NCBI GenBank assembly: GCA_031263945.1
Contig: JAISEW010000143.1
Span: 1-16,104 of the forward strand
DNA length: 16,104 bases
Direction of reading: 5' to 3'
Source of the DNA: Gracilibacteraceae bacterium
Lineage (GTDB): Bacteria; Bacillota; Desulfitobacteriia; Desulfitobacteriales; Syntrophobotulaceae
Part shown: in pieces, positions 7,313-15,453 of the stretch
How positions within the stretch are numbered: position 1 is the first letter of the stretch
Layout of the letters: each line of letters begins with the position of its first letter
Program-made: the position numbers and the translations under genes
The notes under the pieces: model-generated
Seen by the model: only the letters and a program-made list of their open reading frames with translations
What the model was told of the DNA's origin: nothing
The model's database searches: none

Positions 7313-7323
7313 TCACCGCCTTT
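7313..7323 (-). promoter_or_regulatory. Ribosome binding site deciding the fliA start
   Basis: Minus-strand AAAGGCGGTGA differs by one base from AAAGGAGGTGA and contains both the flhA stop codon (TGA) and the possible GTG start at 7316. A start inside its own ribosome site is unlikely, so ATG 7307, five bases downstream, is preferred. Confidence 0.65.
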
Positions 7324-9412
7324 CACCCGCCGCGCCCGGCTGAGACCCGCCCGCGAGGGTCAGGGCGCCGATCGACTGTATCTGCACGGTGCTGTCGATT
7401 TCGTTAAATGAAAGGACGGCGACGCTGGGGCAGAATTGCTCTGTTATGCGGTGAAAATACATGCGGACGCCCGGCGAGGTGACGACGATCGGCGTGGCGA
7501 TAACGTCTTTTAAGCGGTTCATATGCTCCATCAGATTATGCACGATCGCCTGGATGCTTTCCGGCGGGATGGATAAATAAGTCGAATGTTCACTCTGTTT
7601 GACGCCGGCGATGATCAGGTTTTCTATCTCCGCGTCCAGAGTCAGCACCCGGATCAGCCCATGTTCGGCGTAACGGCGGGTGATGGTGCGTTTCAGCCGC
7701 TGGCGCACATACTCGGTCAGGAGATCGACGTCGCGCACAGTGCCGGCGTAGTCAGCCACGGTTTCGAGAATGGTCTCCACATCCCGGATGGGGATCCCCT
7801 CCCGCAGGAGATTGGAGAGCATCTTCTGCAGATTGCCGTAACTCAGGAGCGACGGCGTTACTTCATCCACGAGCGGAGCGTTGTATTGCCGGACGTTATC
7901 GAGCAGGCTCAGAAGATCCTGACGGCTGAACAGTTCGGCCGAGTGAGCTTTGATCACTTCGGACAGATGCGTGACCATGACGGAAAGAGAATCGATGACC
8001 GTATAACCGTAGATCTCCGCCAATTCTCTCTTGTCGGGGGTGATCCAGCGGCTCGGTATGCCATAAGCCGGCTCGATCGTCTCTATCCCGTCCACCTCCT
8101 GCTCCAGATTGCCCGGATCAAGCGCCAGATAGTAGTCCACGAGGATCTCCCCCCGCGCCACTTCTTCTCCTTTCAGTTTGATCACATACTGATTGGGATT
8201 AAGCTGCCCGTTGTCCCGCAGGCGCACGGCCGGCACGACCATGCCCATATCGAGAGCGAACTGCCGGCGGAAGAGTACGACCCGGTCGATGAAACCGCCG
8301 CTTTTTTCTTCCACCAGCGGGATCAGGCTGTAGCCGAATTCCATCTCTATCGTTTCCACAGGCAAAATAGAGTAAATATTGTCAATATTGCGATAAAACT
8401 CCGTCTCGCTGACTTCCGGGCGCGCGTCCGCCGGCGCCCCGGCCAGCGCCGGCTGCAGGCGGGTCTGGTCGCGCAAAAGGCGAACGCCAAAGAAGATATA
8501 GACAGCGGCCAGAAGGATAAGCTGCGGCTTGGGCATTCCGGGCACGAGACAAAAACAGACCAGGACGCCGCCGGCGATCAGCAAGGCCGTCGGCTGAGAA
8601 AGAAACTGCCTGCCCGCCTCCATGCTCAGGTCGCCTTCGGAAGCGGCCCGCGTCACCACCATGGCCGTGGAGATGGAAATGACCAAAGCCGGGATCTGCG
8701 AGACCAGACCGTCGCCGACGCTGGCGATGGAGTAGATCTGCACGACCTCGCCGAACGTTCCCCCGCCCTGCACCATGCCGATGATGATCCCGCCGACCAG
8801 ATTGATGACGGCGATGATGATCGAGGCGATGGCATCCCCTTTCACCAGCTTCGTCGCGCCGTCCATCGCGCCGTAAAAATCGGATTCGCGCTGGATTTTT
8901 TCGCGCCGGCCTCTGGCTTCCGTCTCATTGATGAGACCGGAATTCAAATCGGCGTCAATAGCCATCTGTTTGCCGGGCATGGCGTCCAAAGTGAAGCGGG
9001 CCGCCACTTCCGCGATGCGCTCCGCCCCTTTGGTGATGACGAGATACTGGACGATGATGATGATGGTGAAAATCACGAGTCCCACCACGATGTTGCCGCG
9101 CAGCACAAATTCCCCGAAAGTCTTGATCACCTGACCGGCCTGCCCGCTTTCGGTGAGGATGAGGCGGGTGGAGGAAATATTCAGCGCGATGCGCAAGAGG
9201 GTGGTCACGAGCAGGACGGAAGGGAAAATGGAAAATTCCAGCGGACCCCGAATATACATGGTCATGAGCAAAATGACGACGGAAATCGATATGCTGAAAA
9301 TGAACATGAGGTCGAGGAGAAACGTCGGCAGCGGCACAATGATGAGCGCGATAATCGCTATCACGAACACGGCGATCAAATTATTGCCCAGAAAACTCAG
9401 GAACCATCTCAT
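7313..9412 (-). CDS. flhA: Flagellar export gate protein FlhA
   Basis: FlhA is the large inner-membrane component of the flagellar type III export gate. Its cytoplasmic ring receives chaperone-substrate complexes, and its membrane part couples export to proton flow. The 699 residues match the family length. The first ~320 residues hold about eight hydrophobic segments around a conserved loop (FTLDAMPGKQMAIDADLNSG, then FYGAMDGATKLVKGDAIASI). The rest is the cytoplasmic domain, ending in a flexible Gly/Ala-rich tail. Its ATG overlaps the flhB stop by four bases (ATGA). Confidence 0.98.
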   Translation of the reverse strand: MRWFLSFLGNNLIAVFVIAIIALIIVPLPTFLLDLMFIFSISISVVILLMTMYIRGPLEFSIFPSVLLVTTLLRIALNISSTRLILTESGQAGQVIKTFGEFVLRGNIVVGLVIFTIIIIVQYLVITKGAERIAEVAARFTLDAMPGKQMAIDADLNSGLINETEARGRREKIQRESDFYGAMDGATKLVKGDAIASIIIAVINLVGGIIIGMVQGGGTFGEVVQIYSIASVGDGLVSQIPALVISISTAMVVTRAASEGDLSMEAGRQFLSQPTALLIAGGVLVCFCLVPGMPKPQLILLAAVYIFFGVRLLRDQTRLQPALAGAPADARPEVSETEFYRNIDNIYSILPVETIEMEFGYSLIPLVEEKSGGFIDRVVLFRRQFALDMGMVVPAVRLRDNGQLNPNQYVIKLKGEEVARGEILVDYYLALDPGNLEQEVDGIETIEPAYGIPSRWITPDKRELAEIYGYTVIDSLSVMVTHLSEVIKAHSAELFSRQDLLSLLDNVRQYNAPLVDEVTPSLLSYGNLQKMLSNLLREGIPIRDVETILETVADYAGTVRDVDLLTEYVRQRLKRTITRRYAEHGLIRVLTLDAEIENLIIAGVKQSEHSTYLSIPPESIQAIVHNLMEHMNRLKDVIATPIVVTSPGVRMYFHRITEQFCPSVAVLSFNEIDSTVQIQSIGALTLAGGSQPGAAGERR

Positions 9413-10476
9413 TGCGCGATTTTCCCCCGATTAAGGCGATAGAGCCAAGCGAATACTTCCGCGGCCGCCTGATAATACTCGGGCAATATCTCCTGCCCGA
9501 GTTCCACATGCCGGTAAATGCCGCGGGCGAGCGGCGGGTTTTCCACAAAGGGGATCCCGCAGGACTCGGCTATCTCATTTATTTTCAGCGCCACAAAATC
9601 CTGGCCTTTCGCCAGCAGGACCGGCGCGGAGTTTTCGCTTTCATTGTAACGGAGCGCCACGGAAAAATGGGCGGGGTTGCGGATGACCACATCCGCTTTT
9701 GTCACATCCTGCATCATGCGGGCCCGGCTGATTTTCAGCTGTTCCTGCCGGCGATGGGACTTGACGAGCGGGTCGCCTTCCAACTGCTTGTACTCCTGTT
9801 TCACTTCATGCTTGGTCATGCGCAGTCTCTTTTCAAAATCCCAGCGCTGGTAACGGTAATCCAGAAAAGCTATGGCGGCAAAAACCAGACCGATCTTCCA
9901 CACGAGAGAAAACACTTTGTCCCCGGCATACACGAGAACGGCGATCACTTCCATGTCAAAAAGCCGGGGCAGATCATAAAAGGTCTGGCTGATGCTCATG
10001 TAGACCAGAACGCCGATGACGACGATCTTCAAAAGGTTTTTGACCAGCTCGACGAGTGAGCGCATAGAAAACATGCGTTTCAGGCCGTTGATCGGATTGA
10101 GGTTGGAAAACTTGAATTTGAGTTTTTCCGTGGTAAAAAGCATCCGGGTCTGAAACATCGACACCGCCACGTTGACAAACACGGCCGTCAGGAGCAGAGG
10201 CATAACGATGAACAACATCCCGGCGATCCAGGCGCGCATGAGCCCGGTCGCGTCGCTCACCCCCAGATCAGTGATTTGGGCCCCGGCCTGAAAGAAGTAA
10301 ACAAAATTCAGAGCGATGCGTTCGTACATATACGAGATCAGCAGATAAAAAGCGAAGAAAATGACGAAAATGAATATCGCGGTCGTCACGTCCCTGCTCT
10401 GAAGCACATTGCCTTTCTGACGCTCGTCCCGCCTTTTCTTAGCTGTAGCCTGTTCGGTTTTTTCTTCTTCCGCCAA
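9409..10476 (-). CDS. flhB: Flagellar export switch protein FlhB with NPAH cleavage motif
   Basis: FlhB is the gate protein whose cytoplasmic domain cleaves itself at Asn-Pro and switches export from rod/hook to filament proteins. The N-terminus is the family-typical EKTEQATAKKRRDERQKGNV. Four hydrophobic segments follow within the first ~210 residues, then a basic linker and the cytoplasmic domain. The motif that is normally NPTH reads NPAH here (Asn267-Pro268-Ala269-His270, bases 9667-9678); the cleaved bond is kept but Thr is replaced. The C-terminal domain (ENPPLARGIY, GQEILPEYYQAAAEVFAWLY) is otherwise standard. It starts with TTG at 10476, supported by AAAGGTGGTGA (10491-10481) just upstream. 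Length is 355, normal. Confidence 0.98.
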   Translation of the reverse strand: MAEEEKTEQATAKKRRDERQKGNVLQSRDVTTAIFIFVIFFAFYLLISYMYERIALNFVYFFQAGAQITDLGVSDATGLMRAWIAGMLFIVMPLLLTAVFVNVAVSMFQTRMLFTTEKLKFKFSNLNPINGLKRMFSMRSLVELVKNLLKIVVIGVLVYMSISQTFYDLPRLFDMEVIAVLVYAGDKVFSLVWKIGLVFAAIAFLDYRYQRWDFEKRLRMTKHEVKQEYKQLEGDPLVKSHRRQEQLKISRARMMQDVTKADVVIRNPAHFSVALRYNESENSAPVLLAKGQDFVALKINEIAESCGIPFVENPPLARGIYRHVELGQEILPEYYQAAAEVFAWLYRLNRGKIAQ

Positions 10477-10509
10477 TTCCTCACCACCTTTACATCTTTT
10501 TCCAGTTTT

Positions 10510-11280
10510 TTACACCTGAAACATCCCCAGCACGCCGTCCAGATTCCGCAGCATCATGATGAGGACTTCATCCAAAAATCCGCTGTAACTCGGCGTCAGC
10601 ACGAATATGACGATATAGCCGACGATCATTTTCATCTCTATATTCAGGACGAAAACGTTGATTTGCGGGATGGCCTTCATGATGATGCCGATCGCCACTT
10701 CCGTCATAAGATGAATGACGATGAGCGGGAGAGCCATCTTGGCCGCCAGCGTGAGGATGGAGCCGAAGAAGGTCACGGCGTACAGCGGCAAGTCAGCGCT
10801 GAAAGTCCAGACGCCGACCGGCACGGCCCGGAAAGAGGAGATCACGATCTGCAAAAAAGTCAGATGCGCGTTGGATATGAAAAACAGGAGCAGAAACATC
10901 GCGTTGAACACGCTGCCAACGATCGGCATATTGACGTTGCTCGCCGGGTCGTACATCTTGGCCATCGCTATCCCCATCTGCAGATCCACCAGTTCGCCGG
11001 CCAGCATCAGCAAGGACATGACCGCGTTGATAAAATAACCGAGCGTAAAGCCGATCAGGAACTCGCGCCCCAGAGCCAGAGCGACGGACACCCATGTCAT
11101 GTAGGCCATCCGCGGCGCGGGCAGCGCTGTCGCCGCCAGAACGGTGAGAACGACGACGAGACCGGCGCGGAACATCGCCGGGATATTGACGCGGCCGAAT
11201 ATGCTGTTGAACAGCACCATCCCCGAAAGACGGGCCATGATGAAAATCCAGAAGATGAGTTCGTCCAGCGTCACTTCCAT
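10510..11280 (-). CDS. fliR: Flagellar export gate protein FliR
   Basis: This integral membrane protein of the export gate core assembles with FliP and FliQ into the channel through which substrates pass. The 256 residues are mostly hydrophobic. Family landmarks are the N-terminal MARLSGMVLFNSIFGRVNIP, the GREFLIGFTLGYF segment, AGELVDLQMGIAMA and PLIVIHLMTEVAIGIIMKAI followed by PQINVFVLN. The start lies three bases after the fliQ stop, with no clear ribosome site, so translation is probably coupled. flhB follows after 33 bases. Confidence 0.97.
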   Translation of the reverse strand: MEVTLDELIFWIFIMARLSGMVLFNSIFGRVNIPAMFRAGLVVVLTVLAATALPAPRMAYMTWVSVALALGREFLIGFTLGYFINAVMSLLMLAGELVDLQMGIAMAKMYDPASNVNMPIVGSVFNAMFLLLFFISNAHLTFLQIVISSFRAVPVGVWTFSADLPLYAVTFFGSILTLAAKMALPLIVIHLMTEVAIGIIMKAIPQINVFVLNIEMKMIVGYIVIFVLTPSYSGFLDEVLIMMLRNLDGVLGMFQV

Positions 11281-11283
11281 TCA

Positions 11284-11556
11284 TCATACCGAAAGGATCA
11301 TCAGGGCGAAGACCCGCCGGGTAAACTCCATCAGGGTCTGCAGCATCCAGGAGCCGAAGATCATGAGCGCGGCTGTGATGACCAGCAGTTTCGGCACGAA
11401 AGTCAGCGTCTGTTCGTTGATCTGCGTAGCCGACTGAAAAATGGAAATAATGAGTCCGACCATCAGGCTCAGACCCAGAAGCGGCAGCACCAGTTTCAGC
11501 GCCGTGAATATCGCGTCCTGCATGAGGGCGCTCAAATCGATTATTTCCGAACCCAT
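11284..11556 (-). CDS. fliQ: Flagellar export gate protein FliQ
   Basis: This small membrane subunit of the FliP-FliQ-FliR export channel has 90 residues and two long hydrophobic segments (ALKLVLPLLGLSLMVGLIIS and ITAALMIFGSWMLQTLMEFT) joined by a loop with the family motif QSATQINEQTLTFVPK. AGGGAGG lies a few bases before the ATG. It is placed between fliP and fliR as in nearly all flagellated bacteria. Confidence 0.97.
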   Translation of the reverse strand: MGSEIIDLSALMQDAIFTALKLVLPLLGLSLMVGLIISIFQSATQINEQTLTFVPKLLVITAALMIFGSWMLQTLMEFTRRVFALMILSV

Positions 11557-11574
11557 AATAACCTCCCTTCCCCG

Positions 11575-12228
11575 TCAGTGAAAACTGCGCACCAGCGTGT
11601 CCACGATCAGCGCCCAGCCATCCACCAGCACGAACAGCAGTAACTTGAACGGCATGGAGATCATCACCGGCGGCAGCATGATCATCCCCATCGACATCAG
11701 CGTGCTGGCCACCACCATATCAATGACGATGAACGGCAGATAGATCAGAAACCCCATGATGAAAGCCTGCCGCAGCTCGCTGGTCATAAAAGAGGGCACC
11801 ACGACCGTCATGCTCAGGTCGAGCGGATCCTCCGGCATTTCCGCCTCCGCGAAACCGAGGAAGATATTCAGATCGCTGGGCTTGGTCTGCCGCAGCATGA
11901 ACTCTTTCAGCGGCAGCTGCATGTTCGTGACCGCCGTTTCCCCGTCTATCTCTCCCGACTCATAGGGCAGATACGCGTCGGTATATATGGCGCCGACCAC
12001 CGGCTGCATGATAAACAGACTGAGAAAAAGCGCGATGCCGACCAGCACCTGATTGGGCGGCGATTGCTGCATCCCGAGCGCGTTGCGCAGAAACGAAAGC
12101 ACGATGATGATGCGCGTGAAACTCGTCATCATGACGATTATAGACGGCAGCAGCGTTACCAGGGAAAGAAGGAAAAGTATTTCCAGCGTATTGGTCTGGC
12201 CGCTCAGGAGGCCCTCCAGATCAACCAT
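11575..12228 (-). CDS. fliP: Flagellar export gate protein FliP
   Basis: FliP is the core subunit of the export channel. Its 217 residues include SFTRIIIVLSFLRNALGMQQ, PPNQVLVGIALFLSLF, a soluble middle, and the conserved C-terminal region ending in PPVMISMPFKLLLFVLVDGW. A methionine-rich stretch (STLMSMGMIMLPP) corresponds to the channel-gating loop known from FliP structures. There is no cleavable signal peptide ahead of the first helix, like the Bacillus protein and unlike the E. coli one. The start overlaps fliO by eight bases, and its ribosome site is weak. Confidence 0.97.
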   Translation of the reverse strand: MVDLEGLLSGQTNTLEILFLLSLVTLLPSIIVMMTSFTRIIIVLSFLRNALGMQQSPPNQVLVGIALFLSLFIMQPVVGAIYTDAYLPYESGEIDGETAVTNMQLPLKEFMLRQTKPSDLNIFLGFAEAEMPEDPLDLSMTVVVPSFMTSELRQAFIMGFLIYLPFIVIDMVVASTLMSMGMIMLPPVMISMPFKLLLFVLVDGWALIVDTLVRSFH

Positions 12229-12592
12229 CGGTTTTGCCGCTTTCTTTCCCGGCCGGGCCGCGCCGGATCAATCCGCGCCAAATCGCCGCGAAGGGCAATT
12301 CCGGCTGCTCCGTCTCCGCCGCCGCAAAATCATCCGTCCATGTTTCCAGGACCGAGACGTTTTCACCCACCCCGAGAAAAAACACTTTTCCGCTCACCGC
12401 GACCAGGAGCAAATATTTGTCCTTGCCCGCCGGCGCCCGATCAAGTATTTTTATCTGACCGCCGCTGACAAAACCGCCTTTGCCGGATAAACGCCGCGTC
12501 AAAGCGTAAGTGAGAAATATGGCTCCGATCACGACCGCCAGGGCCACTAAAACTGTAAAAACCTGGGCCAGGATCAGGCCGCCTTCCCCCAC
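12221..12592 (-). CDS. fliO: Flagellar export gate assembly protein FliO
   Basis: FliO (FliZ in Bacillus) is a small bitopic membrane protein that helps FliP assemble into the export gate. It has one hydrophobic segment at about residues 4-26, an arginine-containing border, then the FliO domain with IKILDRAPAGKDKYLLLVAV and FFLGVGENVSVLE. The family is poorly conserved, so its place between cheY and fliP adds much to the call. Start choice: a GTG at 12601 overlaps the ribosome site GAGGTG (12606-12601). The GTG at 12592 sits eight bases after it and is preferred, giving 123 residues. Confidence 0.9.
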   Translation of the reverse strand: MGEGGLILAQVFTVLVALAVVIGAIFLTYALTRRLSGKGGFVSGGQIKILDRAPAGKDKYLLLVAVSGKVFFLGVGENVSVLETWTDDFAAAETEQPELPFAAIWRGLIRRGPAGKESGKTDG

Positions 12593-12607
12593 GTCCAACA
12601 CACCTCG

Positions 12608-12970
12608 CTACTTCAGCAAATCGCGCACGGTTTTCAGTATCCGGTCAGCCTTGAACGGCTTCACGATAAAATCACGCGCGCCCAGTTTGATCGCCTCCAC
12701 CACCATCGCTTCCTGGCCCATGGCGGAACACATGACGATCAGCGCCTCCGGATGTTTGCTCTTGATTTCCTTCAGCGCTTCCAGCCCGTCCTTGTTCGGC
12801 ATCGTTATATCCATGATGGTCAGATCCGGCTTGCTGGCCTCGTACTGCTGCACGGCCTGCTCTCCGTCCGCCGCTTCCACGATATCGCCCAGACCGTCTT
12901 TAGTCAGCGTATCTTTGATCATCATGCGCATGAACGCCGCGTCGTCAACTACCATTATTTTTTTTGCCAT
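12608..12970 (-). CDS. cheY: Chemotaxis response regulator CheY
   Basis: CheY is a single-domain receiver that carries the signal from CheA to the flagellar switch. Its 120 residues have all receiver landmarks: acidic Asp9-Asp10, phospho-acceptor Asp54 in MDITMP, switch Ser82 in MCSAMGQ, and Lys104-Pro105 in IVKPF, with Phe101 at the position of the usual aromatic switch residue. It sits between fliY and fliO as in Bacillus. This fits its binding to FliM/FliY and its dephosphorylation by FliY. GGGGTG precedes the ATG by about eight bases. Confidence 0.98.
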   Translation of the reverse strand: MAKKIMVVDDAAFMRMMIKDTLTKDGLGDIVEAADGEQAVQQYEASKPDLTIMDITMPNKDGLEALKEIKSKHPEALIVMCSAMGQEAMVVEAIKLGARDFIVKPFKADRILKTVRDLLK

Positions 12971-12988
12971 TTCTTCAACACCCCAATA

Positions 12989-14188
12989 TTATAAATTCAA
13001 AAGGTCTTGCCGTTTTAAGATTTCAGTTATCCTGACCCCGAAATTATCCCCTATCACTACCACATCCCCTTTGGCTATCGGCTGTCCGTTTACGATAATA
13101 TCCACCTGCGCTCCGGCCTGCTTATCCAGCTCCAATACGGTCCCCTGCGTGAACTCCAGTATTTCCTTGACCTTGCGCACAGCCTTCCCGATCTCCACCG
13201 TGACTTCCAGCGGCACGGAACGGAGCAGATCCAGATTTTCCGGCACGTCGGAGGAGGCGAAACCCGGTTCGTCGTCAAAATTCTGCAGCTGCACCGGTCT
13301 GGCCTGACTATACTCGCCCGCGCCCTGGATCACCCGGTTGGACGCGGCCTGATACTGCGGTCCGCTCTGATACTGCGGCGCCGCGCTCTGATACGGCGGC
13401 GGCGCGGCGGCCGGCGGCATTCCGTAAGTTTCCGGCGGCGGACTCTGGTAAATCTGCTGCGCCGGCGCCGGCGGCGGAGCCTGCCGGGGAACGGCCGGCG
13501 GCGCCGGCTCCCGCAGAGTCTGCGCCGGCGGCGCTTGCTCCTGTGGCCGGGCCGGCGACGGCGCCTCTTCCTGCGGCGGCGCTTCCTCCACGCTGCCGAA
13601 CAGGATCCCCAGCATCTCTCTGACGAGCTGCTCCGTCATCACGCAGAGGAATTTGCTCTCCCTGACGCCTTCCACGTCCAGCAAAAAAGACACGGTGATC
13701 ACTTCTTCGTCCGGCAGGCTGCTCGGCATGATAGTGTGTCCCCGTTCCACCGTCACAGGCACCGGAGTGGATATATTGATGGTCCGCCCAAAAAAATCAG
13801 AAAGCGCCGTAGCGGATGAACCCATCATCTGGTTCATCACTTCGCAGATCACGCTCGTGCTCATCTCATCCATCGGGGCGTCCGGCGTCTGTCCCATCAT
13901 CCCCGCCGTCATGATATTGACTATGGCGTTGACGTCTTCCAGTTTGAGCACCAGAATATTATTGCCGCTGATACCTTCCACATAAGTTATCGCCACACCC
14001 ACGGCCGGTTCAAACTCATCGATAACTATATTCCCCGCCAAAGCCTGTTCCACCTGGGGTGTCGTAATAGTGACCTTCTTCTCCAGCATCGTCGAGATGG
14101 CGGTAGCTGCCGAACCCATGCTAATATTCATTATTTCCCCGATGGCGTCTACGTCCATGGCTGAAAAAAGTTTAGTATCCGGTTCCAT
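12989..14188 (-). CDS. fliY: Flagellar switch phosphatase FliY (CheC-like + FliN domains)
   Basis: FliY is part of the C-ring and dephosphorylates CheY-P at the switch. Residues 1 to about 205 are a CheC-like domain with both active centres intact, pattern D/S-x3-E-x2-N-x22-P: Asp14, Glu18, Asn21, Pro44 and Ser112, Glu116, Asn119. A low-complexity linker rich in Pro, Ala, Gln and Tyr (about 207-290) follows, with repeats of the form P-x-Y-Q-S/A. From about 310 comes the FliN/SpoA domain (LRSVPLEVTVEIGKAVRKVK, ITEILKRQDLLNL). Start: a GTG at 14191 overlaps the fliM stop by four bases. The ATG at 14188 overlaps by one and has AGAGGG at better spacing, so I chose it; the length is then 399 residues. 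Confidence 0.97.
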   Translation of the reverse strand: MEPDTKLFSAMDVDAIGEIMNISMGSAATAISTMLEKKVTITTPQVEQALAGNIVIDEFEPAVGVAITYVEGISGNNILVLKLEDVNAIVNIMTAGMMGQTPDAPMDEMSTSVICEVMNQMMGSSATALSDFFGRTINISTPVPVTVERGHTIMPSSLPDEEVITVSFLLDVEGVRESKFLCVMTEQLVREMLGILFGSVEEAPPQEEAPSPARPQEQAPPAQTLREPAPPAVPRQAPPPAPAQQIYQSPPPETYGMPPAAAPPPYQSAAPQYQSGPQYQAASNRVIQGAGEYSQARPVQLQNFDDEPGFASSDVPENLDLLRSVPLEVTVEIGKAVRKVKEILEFTQGTVLELDKQAGAQVDIIVNGQPIAKGDVVVIGDNFGVRITEILKRQDLLNL

Positions 14189-15186
14189 CACAGCTTCCCT
14201 CTCTTTTCGTAGTAATCCAATATTTTAACAGCTTTTCGCTGTTTCTTCACTCCCAGCGCGCCGTAGAACCATGGTTTTTTTCCCTCCATCAGGACGACCG
14301 GGGAACTGACGCTTTTGTCCAGTTCTATCACGTCTCCCACCCGCAGATGCAATATATCGGCAAAATGGATCCGCGCCTCGCCCAGGACGGCCGTCAGTTC
14401 CAGCGAACCCTCCTCCACCGACTTGAAAATGCTCTTGGCGCCAAGTTCGTCAGCCTGATCCCGGCGCGGCTCCCTGATTTCGCGCTCGCCCATCGCTTTG
14501 AGCAGTTCCGTCAGACTGGCCCCGGACATGCAGATGTTCATCAATCCCTCGATATGCTGCATCTTTATGTTGACGACGATGATGAGCACCGTTTCATCCG
14601 CGTTCATGGACTGCCCCAGCCGGGCGTTCGTATCTATCTTTTTCAAGGTCGGCTCAATGGTAAAATAACTGGCCCAGGGAGCCTTGAGCATCGGCCCCAT
14701 CTGCGTGAGCAGGTTCTCCAGAATAGTCAGTTCTATTTCCGTGTAGTCCCGCATATAGTTATATCCTTCGCCGCTGCCGCCCAACATGCGGTCGATGATA
14801 GAAAACGAGACCGTTTTCGACAATTCCACGAGCAGCAGCTGATCCTCAATTTGTTCGTCCTCCGGATAATTAACGTTAAAATTGCCGATGAGAACGGAAT
14901 CCGCCAGCGCGTTGCTGTATTCGTAATACTTCTGTTCCTCTATCTGCAAAACTTCGGCTTCACAGTATACGCGCAGCACTCCGGACAGATAGGAAGCGAA
15001 CCGGCGGGAAAAATTTTGGTAAATACTGTCAATAATTTTCAGTTGTTCACGGGTAAATCGCTTGGGGCTGCGAAAATCATACTCCTTGATCCTTTTCTTG
15101 CTGTCTTCTTCCCCCACCGAAGCGTCGCCGGAACTCAAATTTTTGAGCAGCTCATCTATCTGACTTTGTGACAAAATTTCCGCCAT
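14188..15186 (-). CDS. fliM: Flagellar motor switch protein FliM
   Basis: FliM is the C-ring protein that binds CheY-P and, with FliG and FliY, sets rotation direction. Its 332 residues match the family. The N-terminal CheY-binding peptide is present (ILSQSQIDELL, residues 4-14). The CheC-like middle domain includes the GGSGEG turn and the RDYTEIELTILENLL helix. The C-terminal SpoA-type domain has LHLRVGDVIELDKSVSSPVV and KPWFYGALGVKKQRKAVKIL. GAGG sits eight bases before the ATG. It follows flbD after 51 bases, with no fliL between. Confidence 0.98.
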   Translation of the reverse strand: MAEILSQSQIDELLKNLSSGDASVGEEDSKKRIKEYDFRSPKRFTREQLKIIDSIYQNFSRRFASYLSGVLRVYCEAEVLQIEEQKYYEYSNALADSVLIGNFNVNYPEDEQIEDQLLLVELSKTVSFSIIDRMLGGSGEGYNYMRDYTEIELTILENLLTQMGPMLKAPWASYFTIEPTLKKIDTNARLGQSMNADETVLIIVVNIKMQHIEGLMNICMSGASLTELLKAMGEREIREPRRDQADELGAKSIFKSVEEGSLELTAVLGEARIHFADILHLRVGDVIELDKSVSSPVVLMEGKKPWFYGALGVKKQRKAVKILDYYEKRGKL

Positions 15187-15237
15187 CCGTTATCCTCGCC
15201 CCCTTCCCGCACGGCGGCAGCCGTAAATCACCGCGCT

Positions 15238-15423
15238 CTAACCAATAGTGATCCGCCGGCGGAAGTCGATCACCCGCTGCACGACGGCCCGCGGCGACTC
15301 CTTCACGGCTATTTTTTTGCCGGTAGTGAGCGCGATAACCGTATCCGGCGACTGTTCCACTGTTTCGATCAGATCGCAATTCAGAATAAATTCATCGTCA
15401 TTCAGCTTGGTCAACGTAATCAC
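15238..15423 (-). CDS. flbD: FlbD/SwrD family flagellar protein
   Basis: This 61-residue protein has the family pattern MITLTKLNDDEFILNCDLIE followed by TVEQSPDTVIALTTGKKI and a C-terminal R-V-I-D-F-R-R. The Bacillus relative SwrD (YlzI) supports flagellar power and swarming; the molecular role is not well known. It starts with GTG at 15423 and lies 30 bases behind flgE, the standard position. A longer overlapping reading frame on the same strand has a composition typical of a shadow and was not used. Confidence 0.93.
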   Translation of the reverse strand: MITLTKLNDDEFILNCDLIETVEQSPDTVIALTTGKKIAVKESPRAVVQRVIDFRRRITIG

Positions 15424-15453
15424 TTCACACCCGGCCTTTCCGCCATACCTGTT

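Noticed and set aside
7586..9442. A long open frame (over 600 codons) on the plus strand opposite flhA.
   Set aside because: The product is rich in His, Asp, Arg and Gln with no domain. It is the antisense shadow of flhA, whose own translation is fully conserved.
10276..11643. A long plus-strand frame opposite flhB, fliR and fliQ.
   Set aside because: It spans three real genes on the other strand and has a charged, low-complexity His/Asp/Arg-rich composition typical of antisense frames in GC-rich DNA.
15211..15224. Hairpin ACGGC-GGCA-GCCGT between flbD and fliM as a terminator.
   Set aside because: The stem is only five base pairs and has no T-run on either strand.
15152..15379. A 75-codon minus-strand frame overlapping flbD and the start of fliM.
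   Set aside because: It is a frame-shifted reading of flbD. The 61-residue FlbD frame has the family pattern.
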